This document shows positions 17,209 to 26,676 of a stretch of 64,000 nucleotides of DNA, piece after piece. The first letter of the stretch is position 1; each line of letters opens with the position of its first letter. The notes under the pieces are model-generated. The model saw nothing but the letters and a program-made list of their open reading frames with translations, had not been told where the DNA came from and did no database searches. Location: the NCBI GenBank assembly GCA_901472505.1, contig LR590468.1, positions 1,054,001-1,118,000 on the forward strand, in the 5' to 3' direction. A program made the translations under genes and the position numbers. Origin of the DNA: Proteus vulgaris. Its GTDB lineage: Bacteria > Pseudomonadota > Gammaproteobacteria > Enterobacterales > Enterobacteriaceae.

Positions 17209-19719
17209 GTGCGTAAATCAGGGGTCGCTCTGGGTATTGCCTTATGCCTTTTATCTGAAAGTGCATTTAGTCAACCCGCCAATTTAAAGATAGGTAACTA
17301 TATTATTCCTAGTGTCTTCGCTACCGCATTAGAAGAAGGCATGACGATCCCTGTCTATTTACGTTACGATCTATCTGAACAATCGGTTTTAGAAGAGCAA
17401 AGTCGTAATAAAATTGCGGATGCGCTGGTGGTGTTAAAAGACAATAAAATTACCATTAACTCCGTTACGCCTACATTGGATGAAAGTGAAACACAAACAG
17501 CATCCATCAATGAACAGCTTGTTCAGTCATTAAATGATCTGAAAGATAGACCTTTTGATCAAAATAACACCATCATTCTCTCTCCTGATGCCAAGCTTAA
17601 TTTTGATTTAAGCACTTTTATTATGTCGTTAGATGTCAATGAAGCGGGTCTGGCCACACAAATCAAAGCACGCTCAGAGATGTTAGATAAATCAACGGTC
17701 AATAATATTTCCTCTGTCACAACCTATAATTTAGGGGTCTATAACAATAAGGTGAAACAGCAGAAAGATAACACTAACAGTTATTTTTCTGTTGATAGCA
17801 TTTGGAGTTTTGCAGAAAACCACTTAAACCTGAGTGCAACGGCGTATGGATTAGGTACCGCCGAGCAATCGTTTGATTTCTATCGCGCCATGTTTGAACG
17901 GGATTTTAATGGGCGCCGGTTTGCTTTTGGTCTATTAAATACCTGGAATTTACAATCTATTGCAACCATGTCGGCACTCAATAGCAGTAAAGTTTACGGT
18001 ATCACCTATGGCAATAACTCCTCATCCAAAGTCAGTAATACACAGCTTTCATTAACACCAATCACTGTTTTCTTACCCAGTGCAGGGGAAGTCCGTCTGT
18101 ATCGTGACGGTAAATTATTAAGTATTCAAAATTTCCCAATGGGAAGTTTTGAAGTTGATACGGCACCACTTCCTTTTGGTATTTATGAAGTGGATGTCGA
18201 AGTGGTCATTGATGGTAAAGTTCGCTCTAAACAACGTCAAACCGTCAATAAATCTTTCAATATGAAAGGGGCAACCTTAAACCAACTGCGCTGGGAATTG
18301 TATTCGGGTTATGTGGATTACAAAAAACGCATTAAAAACAACAACAATGAATACCGCACTACTCGCGGAGATAATACGGTCTTAGTCGGAGGCGCGGGCG
18401 CCATTACCTTAGGTGTTTTCTCAGGTCTTAACCTACAAGGCTCTGCGTATATTTTTGATAACGTTGCCGTCTTAGAAACCAACAGCCATTTGCAATTAAC
18501 CGACACACTCTCCACCAGTTGGCAAGCATTAATTGCTAAAGAGGGTAGCAACCGTAATATTTTCACCGCTAATTACGCGTTGCCTAAAGGCCTTGGATCA
18601 CTATGGGTCAATCGTGAAAAAGGCAACATCAAAGACGATTTCCCGATGTATGACTCTGATAACTACTCGTTTGGCACCACACTCAATTTTACCCAATTTT
18701 GGGAATATGCGGGATCATTTACCTATTCCTACACCAAAGATTTACGCGATAAAAATAACGCCAATAACTTTGAATACGCGACAACTCTCTACACGGGTCG
18801 CTATGGCAGTATGAGTTTACGTACGGGTATTCAACGTTATCATTACGACAATCAAGACAGCACAAATGAAAAATACATTACCTTAGACTTCTCATTACCA
18901 CTGGCAACCTGGCTCAGTGCTGGGATGTCTTCCAGTAACGGGAACTTACGTGGTGAGCTGTCAGCCTCGAAAAACTTTGAAAATGCCCCAATTACCAGTG
19001 CTGGGTTATCCGTTTCGACCCTTCTTCATGATAAAGACGGAACTGACAGTGATTTCTCTGTGAGTGGTTACAGTATGTTCGACACGAAATACAGTACGGG
19101 GACATTAACCATGAATCGTCCTAACGATGACCGATTAAATACTACGTTAACCGCTCGAGGCTCCTTTGCTTATAGTGATATGAACTTCTCTGCCAGTGGT
19201 AAACAAGAAACCTCGGGGGTGATTGTCAAAACTGGAATCGATGGTGAAGGTCAAATAGCGGCTAACGTCAATGGCCAACGTTTTGTCTTATCGGGTAGCA
19301 ATAACTTTATTCCACTTTCACCTTATGCGGAATATAAAGTCGAATTACTGAACGATAAAAACAGTGAAGATAGCTTTGATATCGCCTCGGGTCGTGTGAA
19401 AAATGTGGTGCTTTATCCAGGTAACGTTGCCGTACATCAACCTGAGTTAAAACAGATGGTCACTGTATTTGGTCGAATGAAATCGCCTGATGGCACACTG
19501 TTAGCCAGTGCGCAAGTACGTAACCATATCGGTCGCACGCAAACCGATCACCAAGGCCAATTTGCAATGGATGTTGATAAACGCTATCCCGTCATTTCGT
19601 TACAACAAGATGATAAACAGATTTGTGAGGCTGAATTAGATCTTTCATCTGCACGAGGTGTGTTATGGGTGGGTGATGTGATTTGTGATCCGCAAACGAC
19701 GTTGGTAAATCGGAATTAA
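17209..19719 (+). CDS. ecpC: ECP outer-membrane usher (EcpC-like)
   Basis: An 836-residue outer-membrane usher with a signal peptide ending SAFS-Q. Large amphipathic strands from about 180 to 700 form the barrel, and the C-terminal part (about 700-836) has two beta domains with paired cysteines (QICEAELD and GDVICDPQ). It secretes and assembles chaperone-bound subunits. The start is GTG, eight bases from AAGGA. An internal segment is repeated as a decayed copy at 26119-26563 with about 95% identity by eye, showing a past duplication. Alpha-fimbrial ushers of this type differ from the FimD group. Confidence 0.87.
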   Translation: MRKSGVALGIALCLLSESAFSQPANLKIGNYIIPSVFATALEEGMTIPVYLRYDLSEQSVLEEQSRNKIADALVVLKDNKITINSVTPTLDESETQTASINEQLVQSLNDLKDRPFDQNNTIILSPDAKLNFDLSTFIMSLDVNEAGLATQIKARSEMLDKSTVNNISSVTTYNLGVYNNKVKQQKDNTNSYFSVDSIWSFAENHLNLSATAYGLGTAEQSFDFYRAMFERDFNGRRFAFGLLNTWNLQSIATMSALNSSKVYGITYGNNSSSKVSNTQLSLTPITVFLPSAGEVRLYRDGKLLSIQNFPMGSFEVDTAPLPFGIYEVDVEVVIDGKVRSKQRQTVNKSFNMKGATLNQLRWELYSGYVDYKKRIKNNNNEYRTTRGDNTVLVGGAGAITLGVFSGLNLQGSAYIFDNVAVLETNSHLQLTDTLSTSWQALIAKEGSNRNIFTANYALPKGLGSLWVNREKGNIKDDFPMYDSDNYSFGTTLNFTQFWEYAGSFTYSYTKDLRDKNNANNFEYATTLYTGRYGSMSLRTGIQRYHYDNQDSTNEKYITLDFSLPLATWLSAGMSSSNGNLRGELSASKNFENAPITSAGLSVSTLLHDKDGTDSDFSVSGYSMFDTKYSTGTLTMNRPNDDRLNTTLTARGSFAYSDMNFSASGKQETSGVIVKTGIDGEGQIAANVNGQRFVLSGSNNFIPLSPYAEYKVELLNDKNSEDSFDIASGRVKNVVLYPGNVAVHQPELKQMVTVFGRMKSPDGTLLASAQVRNHIGRTQTDHQGQFAMDVDKRYPVISLQQDDKQICEAELDLSSARGVLWVGDVICDPQTTLVNRN

Positions 19720-19732
19720 AGGAAAGCATATA

Positions 19733-21304
19733 ATGTTTAAACATTATCTATTATTAATACTCACCCTTTTTGCTACATTCATTTGTAATGCAGCAACCTA
19801 TACCAATAATATTGTTTTTATTGAAAATAATATTGATAACGAATATTTTATTACACCACAAAAAACCGATCCTCGCTTTAGTGGTGCTAACGTTTTTACT
19901 AAATACAGTAATAATCAACTTAGCTTAGGCTACATGGGATATACAGGTGCTGTTCCTCTCTACAATTATTTTGATATTTGGCTAGAAAACTCACCTATAA
20001 AAATGCCATTTATTGGTAACCGTTGCTGGCGAACATATAGAGATTGCCCATCCGATGGAATACAAAGACCTGAACAAGTCTTAAGCGATGGGATGTATCG
20101 TGCATATATGAACACGCATGGTGGTGAAGCAGGTATTCCTAGAGCTATATTTTCTGATTCTTTTTATCAATATATGCAACACTTACCTATTGGCAGTACA
20201 GAAAATTTTAGTTATTTTTTCTGCTATACCAAGAATGATTACAACCCTGCATTAGGCCAAACATGTCGCTCTGTAAACGGCAGAGTGACTGAACAAAGTT
20301 TTGCGATCACCAAAAATGGACATGTAAAACTGAAATCAACCAATGCGTTACAAGAGATTTTTGTCGATAGTGAAGGTAATGCTGTATTAGGCTTAGGCTC
20401 TAAATTTTGTGAAATTGTAGGCAATAATGTTGTCTGTAAGATGGTTGATTATGAGCTAAATGGCGAAAGCTTAAATGTCATGAGACTAGCGATGAAAGTA
20501 GATACAGCGACATTATCATTTACACCAACAGCGAGTGATATTCTTCTTTCAGCCACACCGACATCAAGAACCTTTTATTACTCTTCACCAACAATTGCCT
20601 CTTATTTAATCACCCCTGGTAATGGGGGCGTTTATGTCCATTTCACAAAAAGTTTTTTCAAAAAATTAATTAAAAACAACGTAGATCTTTCTAAGAGCCA
20701 AGATTTATTTACCTTTAGTTTTACCAATACGGCAGTGCCTCAATCGGGGTTTTATGAATTTACCCCTTCTAACACAATAATTATCAAGCCTCGTGATTAT
20801 GGAATTAGTATTATTTCTAAAGAATTAGTCAATAATCCCCATAGAGAGGGAAAAGTCGGTGATAAAGAGCCACCATTAACTTTTGACTATATCGTTACCA
20901 CCAGTGCATTTCGCCAAGCTGATAGAATTACCGCAGCGGTTGAAGGACCTAGAACCACAATCCGAGGCCAATCTTATTGTTTATTTAGCTCTAAAGATAA
21001 AAAAATGAATGTGCCCTTTTCAGCTTACTTAACTTATACTGATGCCAGTGGCAAAAAGGTCAAAAATCGAGCGGCTTGTGATAATGTGCCTATCTCCATT
21101 AAAGAAGCCTTATGGACAGAGACGACATGGCCTTACCCTTATCAGTTAGAAGGTAATTTCTATCGTACTGATTTACAACTTACCTTCCCAATGAATGAAA
21201 GTACCTCTCTTTTTTCAATGGAAGGTGAAGACTGGCTTGGGGTAGTAGAAGCCCGTGGTTATGTTAATGTCTTTGCCGAATGGTCAGGAACGGATATTCA
21301 CTAA
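19733..21304 (+). CDS. ecpD: ECP tip adhesin (EcpD-like)
   Basis: A 523-residue secreted protein with a signal peptide (about 1-21, FICNA-A). Size, position after the usher and a C-terminal pilin-like domain (from about 370; closing strands YVNVFAEWSGTDIH resemble the EcpA end) fit EcpD, the polymerisable tip adhesin. Several cysteines in the N-terminal half (for example CWRTYRDCPS and CYTKNDYNPALGQTC) probably form disulfides in the binding domain. Last gene of the operon. E. coli ecp continues with ecpE, which is missing at this point; a candidate lies at 26677. Confidence 0.8.
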   Translation: MFKHYLLLILTLFATFICNAATYTNNIVFIENNIDNEYFITPQKTDPRFSGANVFTKYSNNQLSLGYMGYTGAVPLYNYFDIWLENSPIKMPFIGNRCWRTYRDCPSDGIQRPEQVLSDGMYRAYMNTHGGEAGIPRAIFSDSFYQYMQHLPIGSTENFSYFFCYTKNDYNPALGQTCRSVNGRVTEQSFAITKNGHVKLKSTNALQEIFVDSEGNAVLGLGSKFCEIVGNNVVCKMVDYELNGESLNVMRLAMKVDTATLSFTPTASDILLSATPTSRTFYYSSPTIASYLITPGNGGVYVHFTKSFFKKLIKNNVDLSKSQDLFTFSFTNTAVPQSGFYEFTPSNTIIIKPRDYGISIISKELVNNPHREGKVGDKEPPLTFDYIVTTSAFRQADRITAAVEGPRTTIRGQSYCLFSSKDKKMNVPFSAYLTYTDASGKKVKNRAACDNVPISIKEALWTETTWPYPYQLEGNFYRTDLQLTFPMNESTSLFSMEGEDWLGVVEARGYVNVFAEWSGTDIH

Positions 21305-21330
21305 ATGAAATAAAAATTTCCTCTTTTATA

Positions 21331-21528
21331 TTAGAAAGATGTTTCCTCTAATACATAAGAAAAAAGTTGAAGATCAAGACAAGCATCCATGCTTGCTTGA
21401 TCTTCGATTTCCGTTATTAACATCCGTTGTTCTAACGTTATATTATCTCGATGCCATCCTTGAGCAATCCAACCCAAACTAAACGCCATTAGTGCAATCC
21501 ATGCATATACCGCTAGAGTGTTGGACAT
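21331..21528 (-). CDS. Small predicted membrane protein
   Basis: A 65-residue protein with one N-terminal hydrophobic helix (about 4-24, AVYAWIALMAFSLGWIA) and an acidic C-terminal tail containing a single Cys. A good ribosome site, GGAG eight bases before the ATG, supports translation. I do not recognise the family. It is convergent with ecpD and stands alone. A real gene is likely but not proven. Confidence 0.55.
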   Translation of the reverse strand: MSNTLAVYAWIALMAFSLGWIAQGWHRDNITLEQRMLITEIEDQASMDACLDLQLFSYVLEETSF

Positions 21529-21700
21529 AACTTAACTCCTTCGTCATTCGAAACAAAATTGAGATAACCTGAATTTCTTTTATTTGGTATATATGCAATA
21601 CCCATTTGCGATAAACAATAAGCGATTCGGTTATATTACTGCTAACTTCCTTGTTAATTTGTAATAGACATCCTTGTCTATTGTTTTCTACTTACATTAA

Positions 21701-21731
21701 AATAAACAAACAATAAACAATAAACAATAAA
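21701..21731. repeat. AATAAAC heptamer repeats
   Basis: AATAAAC occurs at 21701, 21712 and 21719, followed by a partial unit at 21726. The last units are directly adjacent. Function unknown. Confidence 0.6.
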
Positions 21732-21809
21732 TTCAATAAGTTGATTATCTCCATATGATTTAATGTGAAGCTATTATCTATAAAGTTTGTATTTTAGGCT
21801 AGTAAGTTT

Positions 21810-21855
21810 GTTCGGTTATCATCGGTTAAACCTTAATAACCGATGATAACCGAAC
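21810..21855. repeat. 19-bp perfect inverted repeat built from four CGGTTA sites
   Basis: GTTCGGTTATCATCGGTTA (21810-21828) and its exact complement (21837-21855) flank an eight-base loop. Each arm has two CGGTTA boxes ten bases apart, one helical turn, so four boxes form a symmetric array. No T tract follows, which makes a plain terminator less likely than a binding-site array or a mobile-element end. Confidence 0.8.
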
Positions 21856-22010
21856 TTTACACACCCAGAAAAACAAGAAAAGTTGTTTAACAGCTCTTTT
21901 AATCACGTTTAAACAAAGATTTATATAAAAAACAATAAATAGGCTGGTTATAATACAAATTTCAGCTAATATAGAAGGCATCAGATAGTCTATAGCAAAG
22001 AGAAAATGAT

Positions 22011-22271
22011 ATGCGTGTCTTAACTATTTTTTGTCCTGAATGTGGTGAAAAAGCGCTTATAAAGAAAAGTAATCGCAAACACAAAGAGTTATCCGATCTC
22101 TATTGTGCCTGCCGTGATCCTGAGTGTGGGCATACCTTTGTTTTAAACTTAACCTTTAGTCATACATTAATGCCAAGTGCAAAAAACAAAGATACGTTGT
22201 TATTCGATGTTATCAAAAACCTCTCTCCAGAACAGAGAGAGAAAGCACTCACTCTTTTGCAAGGCATGTAG
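22011..22271 (+). CDS. Orphan Ogr/Delta-like zinc-finger protein
   Basis: An 86-residue protein of the Ogr/Delta family, phage P2/P4-type activators of late promoters that contact RNA polymerase alpha. The zinc-binding cysteines are in FCPECGEKA (about 8-11) and YCACRDPECGHTF (about 30-42), the family pattern. The C-terminal half ends LSPEQREKALTLLQGM. No phage genes surround it, so it is a domesticated or stranded activator. It lies between the pilus operon and dhaK, downstream of the inverted CGGTTA array. Confidence 0.83.
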   Translation: MRVLTIFCPECGEKALIKKSNRKHKELSDLYCACRDPECGHTFVLNLTFSHTLMPSAKNKDTLLFDVIKNLSPEQREKALTLLQGM

Positions 22272-22543
22272 CCATCACGATCAGATACTTTCTTTTTCAT
22301 CTATTTTTATGATCTTGCTCCCATTCTGACAGGTTATTTGACGCACCTATTTTTATAGAAAGATAAATGATGTAGATTCATTTTTGAGCTAAATAAAAAT
22401 AATTCTTATGTTTAAATAAAACAAACACCGCCTATTTATACTGTGTTTGCCAATCCTTTAATAAATAACTTGTCAGCCCCAAAAACAGAAACCTCATTTC
22501 TGATTTGAAGACTAAACACAAATTTCAAAATGGAGCATTTTAG

Positions 22544-23608
22544 ATGAAAAAGCTGATTAATCGAGTTGATGATGTGTTATCTGAACAATTACAAGGTTTC
22601 GCAAAAGCCCATCCTGAAATCAAACTTCATCCCTCTTCTTTTTATGTCACAAGAAAAGATGCTCCAATAAAAGGTAAAGTTGCTCTGTTATCTGGCGGTG
22701 GAAGCGGGCATGAACCCATGCATGCAGGTTTTGTAGGTAAAGGGATGCTTGATGGTGCATGCCCCGGTGAAATATTTACATCACCCACACCTGATAAAAT
22801 GTATGACTGCGCCAAAGCCATTGATAGCGGTGAAGGTGTTTTAATGATCGTAAAAAACTACACGGGTGATGTGCTGAACTTTGAAACAGCAACAGAATTA
22901 CTTCATGACGATGGTGTAAAAATCGCAACCGTATTAGTGGATGATGATGTAGCAGTTAAAGACAGTTTATATACCGCAGGACGCCGTGGTGTTGCCAATA
23001 CTGTTTTAATGGAAAAATTGTTGGGTGCAGCTGCTGAAAGAGGTGACTCTCTTGATGAACTGGTTAAATTAGGTCACCACATTAACAACAATGGTTTTTC
23101 TATTGGTATTGCCTTAGGCGCCTGTACTGTGCCAGCCGCAGGAAAACCGTCTTTTACTTTGCCTGAAAATGAAATGGAGTTTGGTGTCGGTATTCACGGT
23201 GAACCGGGTATTGATCGCCGTAAATTTACTTCCCTCAATGATACCGTTGATGCCATGTTTAACACCTTAATTGAAAATGGTCACTATCAACGCGTGATCC
23301 GCAATTGGGATCGTGAAAATGGCACTTGGTTAGATGAAAATCAAGAAAAGCAGCCGTTAAAATCCGGTGATCACGTTATTGCTTTAGTTAATAACCTTGG
23401 TGCAACACCACTATCTGAATTGTATGGTGTTTATCACCATTTGACCCAATGCTGTGAAAATTTTGGCTTAACCATCGAGCGTTCTTTAATTGGTTCTTAT
23501 TGCACTTCACTCGATATGTCAGGCGTCTCAATTACGTTATTAAAAGCCGATAACGAATTACTTACCTTATGGGATGCGCCTGTTAACACACCGGCGATGG
23601 TGAAATAA
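22544..23608 (+). CDS. dhaK: Dihydroxyacetone kinase subunit DhaK (PTS-dependent)
   Basis: A 354-residue subunit that binds dihydroxyacetone covalently. LLSGGGSGHEPMHAGFVG (about 47-64) forms the substrate pocket, and the hemiaminal-forming histidine lies in GVGIHGEPGIDRR (about 220). DhaK receives phosphate from DhaL-bound ADP/ATP and makes dihydroxyacetone phosphate. It belongs to the PEP-dependent three-subunit type because dhaL and dhaM follow directly (30- and 25-base gaps). No dhaR regulator is adjacent. Length and motifs match E. coli DhaK. Confidence 0.95.
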   Translation: MKKLINRVDDVLSEQLQGFAKAHPEIKLHPSSFYVTRKDAPIKGKVALLSGGGSGHEPMHAGFVGKGMLDGACPGEIFTSPTPDKMYDCAKAIDSGEGVLMIVKNYTGDVLNFETATELLHDDGVKIATVLVDDDVAVKDSLYTAGRRGVANTVLMEKLLGAAAERGDSLDELVKLGHHINNNGFSIGIALGACTVPAAGKPSFTLPENEMEFGVGIHGEPGIDRRKFTSLNDTVDAMFNTLIENGHYQRVIRNWDRENGTWLDENQEKQPLKSGDHVIALVNNLGATPLSELYGVYHHLTQCCENFGLTIERSLIGSYCTSLDMSGVSITLLKADNELLTLWDAPVNTPAMVK

Positions 23609-23638
23609 GTTTTTAATTTTAAGAAAAAGGAACTCGAA

Positions 23639-24271
23639 ATGGCTTTAACTCATGCTCAAATTATTCTTTGGCTAGAACAATGTGCATCACTTTTTGAACA
23701 AAATAGTGATTATCTGACAGACTTAGATCGCGAAATAGGTGATGCCGACCACGGTTTAAATATGAACCGTGGCTTTAGAAAAGTGCTGGAAAAACTACCT
23801 GAATTTGAAAGCCAAGATATTAGCTCTATTCTTAAAACCACAGGCATGACATTGCTTTCTAACATTGGTGGCGCAAGTGGTCCTCTATTTGGCACTTTCT
23901 TTATTCGCGCAGCAAAACCGACGGCTTCATTACAAAACTTAGAACTCAATCAACTTGTTGAAATGGTAACTGAAGGTGTAGAAGGTATTGTGAGTCGAGG
24001 AAAAGCAGAGCCCAATGACAAAACCATGTGTGATGTTTGGTGGCCTGTGGTTGAGTCATTAAAACAATCTAATACACAAAATCTTTCTATCGAAGAAGCC
24101 CTCGCCCAAGCACAAATTGTGGCCGAAAAAGCCGCTGACAATACCATTCCTATGCAAGCCAGAAAAGGACGAGCAAGCTACTTAGGCGAACGTAGCATCG
24201 GACATAAAGATCCTGGCAGTGCTTCAGTGGTACTAATGATAAAAGCGCTTGCTAATAGCATTAATGCATAG
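23639..24271 (+). CDS. dhaL: Dihydroxyacetone kinase ADP-binding subunit DhaL
   Basis: A 210-residue all-helical subunit that holds ADP as a cofactor. The DREIGDADHGLNMNRG motif (about 27-42) supplies the Mg-binding aspartates and histidine. GASGPLFGTFF and ARKGRASYLGERSIGHKDPGS (seen in parts, about 80 and 178-198) bind the nucleotide. It is phosphorylated by DhaM and passes phosphate to dihydroxyacetone on DhaK. Middle gene of dhaKLM. Confidence 0.95.
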   Translation: MALTHAQIILWLEQCASLFEQNSDYLTDLDREIGDADHGLNMNRGFRKVLEKLPEFESQDISSILKTTGMTLLSNIGGASGPLFGTFFIRAAKPTASLQNLELNQLVEMVTEGVEGIVSRGKAEPNDKTMCDVWWPVVESLKQSNTQNLSIEEALAQAQIVAEKAADNTIPMQARKGRASYLGERSIGHKDPGSASVVLMIKALANSINA

Positions 24272-24296
24272 CTGACAAATAAATAAAAGGTCTACC

Positions 24297-25748
24297 ATGA
24301 TAAATATTGTTATTGTTTCTCATAGTAAACATCTCGCTGATGGTGTGGCAGAACTTGCCAGTCAGATGATTAATCCTACTCACTGTCAACTTGCTGTTGC
24401 CGCCGGTATTAATGATGAAGAACATGCGATTGGTACGGATGCCGTTAAAATTATGACGGCGATTGAATCTCTTTCGCAGGCACAGTCTATTGTTGTGATG
24501 ATGGATTTAGGCAGTGCCATATTGAGTGCAGAAACCGCAATTGAACTACTTGAACCAGAACTCGCTGAAAAAGTCACGCTCTGCTCTGCACCATTAGTTG
24601 AAGGCACTCTTGCTGCCGTCGTTGCCGCCTCTTCTGGCGCATCTTTAGAAAAAGTCATTGAAGAGGCCACAAACTCGTTATACCCCAAAAAAATTCAGCT
24701 TGGTGAAAACTTTGTTCAGCCTAAAAATGACATTAATGCGCCTGTCAAACTTCAGGGTAAAGAGGCAAGTTGGGTAGTACGTAATCCTCATGGTTTACAT
24801 GTAAGACCAGCGGCCACCTTAGTGGAAATCCTTTCTACCTTTCAAGCTGATTATCAATTAGTTAAAGGGAATAGACGTATTAATCCTCTCAGTTTAAATC
24901 AGCTTTCATTAATACAAATTCGCCAAGGCGATGAAATCACTTTAATTGCCTCGGGTGAGCAAGAAGATGAAGCAATCACCGCCTTTCTTGAACTCGCTCA
25001 AAATGGCTTCGGTGAAGCGTTTTCTTCTGATCCTGATACCACGACACTAAAAGGTATTTTAGCCCCTATCGCCCAAATTAAAGCCCCTGCTTTTATTTGG
25101 CATGAAACTGAATTGTCACCCGTAGAAAATCTATCTGAACCAATTGATATTGACGATCAAATCATAAAATTTAATCATGCCATTAAAAACACGTTAAACG
25201 ATCTAAAGCAACATGCTAATAAAGCGAACCAAATTTTAGGTGAGCATATAGGGGCTATTTTTAATGGCTATATCATGATGCTAGATGATGATGAGTTAAT
25301 CGCGAGTGTGATTGATCGCATTAAAGAAGAGAAGATCAGCGCTCAGCAAAGTTGGTCTGATGAAATACAAGAAAGGATACAGTTGTATTGCGCACTCACA
25401 GATCCTTATTTACGAGCACGTGAACTCGATCTTCGTGATCTACGTAATCAAGTACTTTATCAGTTACAGGATAAAACTCGCCCAAGCTTTACCCCTTCAC
25501 AACCCGCTATTTTAGTAGCAAAAGAGCTTTTTCCTTCTACTTTAATTCAATTAATTGATAGTCAATTAGTCGGTATTGCTTTAGCGAAAGGTGATGCTCT
25601 CTCTCACAGTGCTATTATTGCAGCTGAAATGCACTTACCAATGTTAGTCAATTTAGGGCCTTCTCTATTAAAAATCACTGAATCACAAAAGTTAAAATTC
25701 GATATCAATAAGGGTGAATTAGTTATTGAACCTATAACGTCGTTATAA
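24297..25748 (+). CDS. dhaM: Dihydroxyacetone kinase phosphotransfer subunit DhaM
   Basis: A 483-residue multidomain PTS protein. Domain order: EIIA-Man-like (1-130, active His in IVSHSKHLADG, about 9), HPr-like (about 155-240, His in RNPHGLHVRPAA) and a truncated Enzyme I N-terminal domain (about 255-480, His in DALSHSAIIAAEMHLP). It relays phosphate from PEP via EI/HPr to the ADP on DhaL. Length is close to E. coli DhaM. All three active histidines are present, so it should work. It links dihydroxyacetone use to PEP supply. Confidence 0.94.
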   Translation: MINIVIVSHSKHLADGVAELASQMINPTHCQLAVAAGINDEEHAIGTDAVKIMTAIESLSQAQSIVVMMDLGSAILSAETAIELLEPELAEKVTLCSAPLVEGTLAAVVAASSGASLEKVIEEATNSLYPKKIQLGENFVQPKNDINAPVKLQGKEASWVVRNPHGLHVRPAATLVEILSTFQADYQLVKGNRRINPLSLNQLSLIQIRQGDEITLIASGEQEDEAITAFLELAQNGFGEAFSSDPDTTTLKGILAPIAQIKAPAFIWHETELSPVENLSEPIDIDDQIIKFNHAIKNTLNDLKQHANKANQILGEHIGAIFNGYIMMLDDDELIASVIDRIKEEKISAQQSWSDEIQERIQLYCALTDPYLRARELDLRDLRNQVLYQLQDKTRPSFTPSQPAILVAKELFPSTLIQLIDSQLVGIALAKGDALSHSAIIAAEMHLPMLVNLGPSLLKITESQKLKFDINKGELVIEPITSL

Positions 25749-26118
25749 ATCTCTTTTTAAATTAACCGCATAAAAAAACCCGCACAATCATGTGCGGGCA
25801 AGTCAACAAAATACACGATGACTATTAATAAAATAAAGAAAATATATTGATTAAATATTTAAAAGAAAATGAATTTTAATATTTAATAAAATAATAACAC
25901 TTGATTAATTTATTAAAAGAGCCATAAAAATCCATTTATAAAATATATAATTAAATTATTTTCATACTCAAAAAAGACTCATCCTTAAAAGAATGTGTAT
26001 TCTTGATAATCAAAAAACAATGTTAAATAATGACTTTCCATGCTTCATACAATACAAGCCATAATTAGATTGTAATTAATTTTATTTAATAAAAAATACG
26101 CCTCTGCTGTAGATAAAA
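25749..26118. other. AT-rich gap between dhaM and the usher remnant
   Basis: A hairpin follows dhaM (25779-25798). The rest is AT-rich and without a supportable gene. The boundary of the duplicated usher sequence lies close to 26119. Confidence 0.5.
25779..25798 (-). terminator. GC-rich stem-loop after dhaM
   Basis: CCCGCACA pairs with TGTGCGGG around a four-base loop. A seven-A run lies on its left and no T run on its right, so the strict Rho-independent form reads on the minus strand, where no gene needs it. It may still be the 3' end of dhaKLM mRNA. Confidence 0.55.
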
Positions 26119-26563
26119 AACACCATCATTCTCTCTCCTGATGCCAAGATTAATTTTGATTTAAGTACTTTTATTATGTCGTTAAATGTCAATGAAGCGG
26201 GTCTGGCCACACAAATTAAAGCACGCTCATAGATATTAGGAAAATCAACGGTCAATAATATTTCCTCTGTCACAACCTATAATTTAGGGGGCTATAACAA
26301 TAAGATGAAACAGCAAAAAGATAACACTAACAGTTATTTTTCTGTTGATAGCATTTGGAGTTTTGCAGAAAACCACTTAAACCTGAGTGCAACGGCGTAT
26401 GGGCAACCATGTCTGCACTCAATAGCAGTAAAGTTTACGGGATCCCCTATGATAATAATTCCTCATCCAAAGTCAGTAATACACAGCTTTCGTTAATGCC
26501 GATCACTGTTTCCTTACCCAGTGCCGGGAAAGTACAATAAATACCGTACTACTCGCGGAGATA
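26119..26563 (+). pseudogene. Decayed copy of the ecpC usher gene
   Basis: The segment repeats ecpC positions from about 17566 to 18370 with only scattered substitutions, but lacks roughly 111 bases (about 17851-17961) and roughly 250 bases (about 18096-18343). A GAG codon has become TAG at 26230-26232. No start codon or barrel-encoding remainder is present. It cannot make an usher. It marks a second, largely lost ecp-type operon whose chaperone and pilin genes follow. Confidence 0.88.
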
Positions 26564-26676
26564 AATTGAGTGTTTATACCCGTTTTGCATTTAATCCTAC
26601 ATTATGCAATCGAGATTAACGGTATTATAGTGTTGTTTATTACTGATTATTAAAAACAACGAATTAAAGAGATAGA

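Larger units (their letters stand above)
21529..22010. other. Repeat-rich intergenic region before the Ogr-like gene
   Basis: About 480 AT-rich bases containing three structures: an eight-bp inverted repeat AATAGACA/TGTCTATT at 21663-21682, AATAAAC heptamer repeats at 21701-21731, and a 19-bp inverted repeat at 21810-21855. Confidence 0.6.

Noticed and set aside
26305-26540. Short open frames with usher-like sequence
   Set aside because: They are fragments of the decayed ecpC copy, with internal deletions and no start signals; annotated together as one pseudogene.
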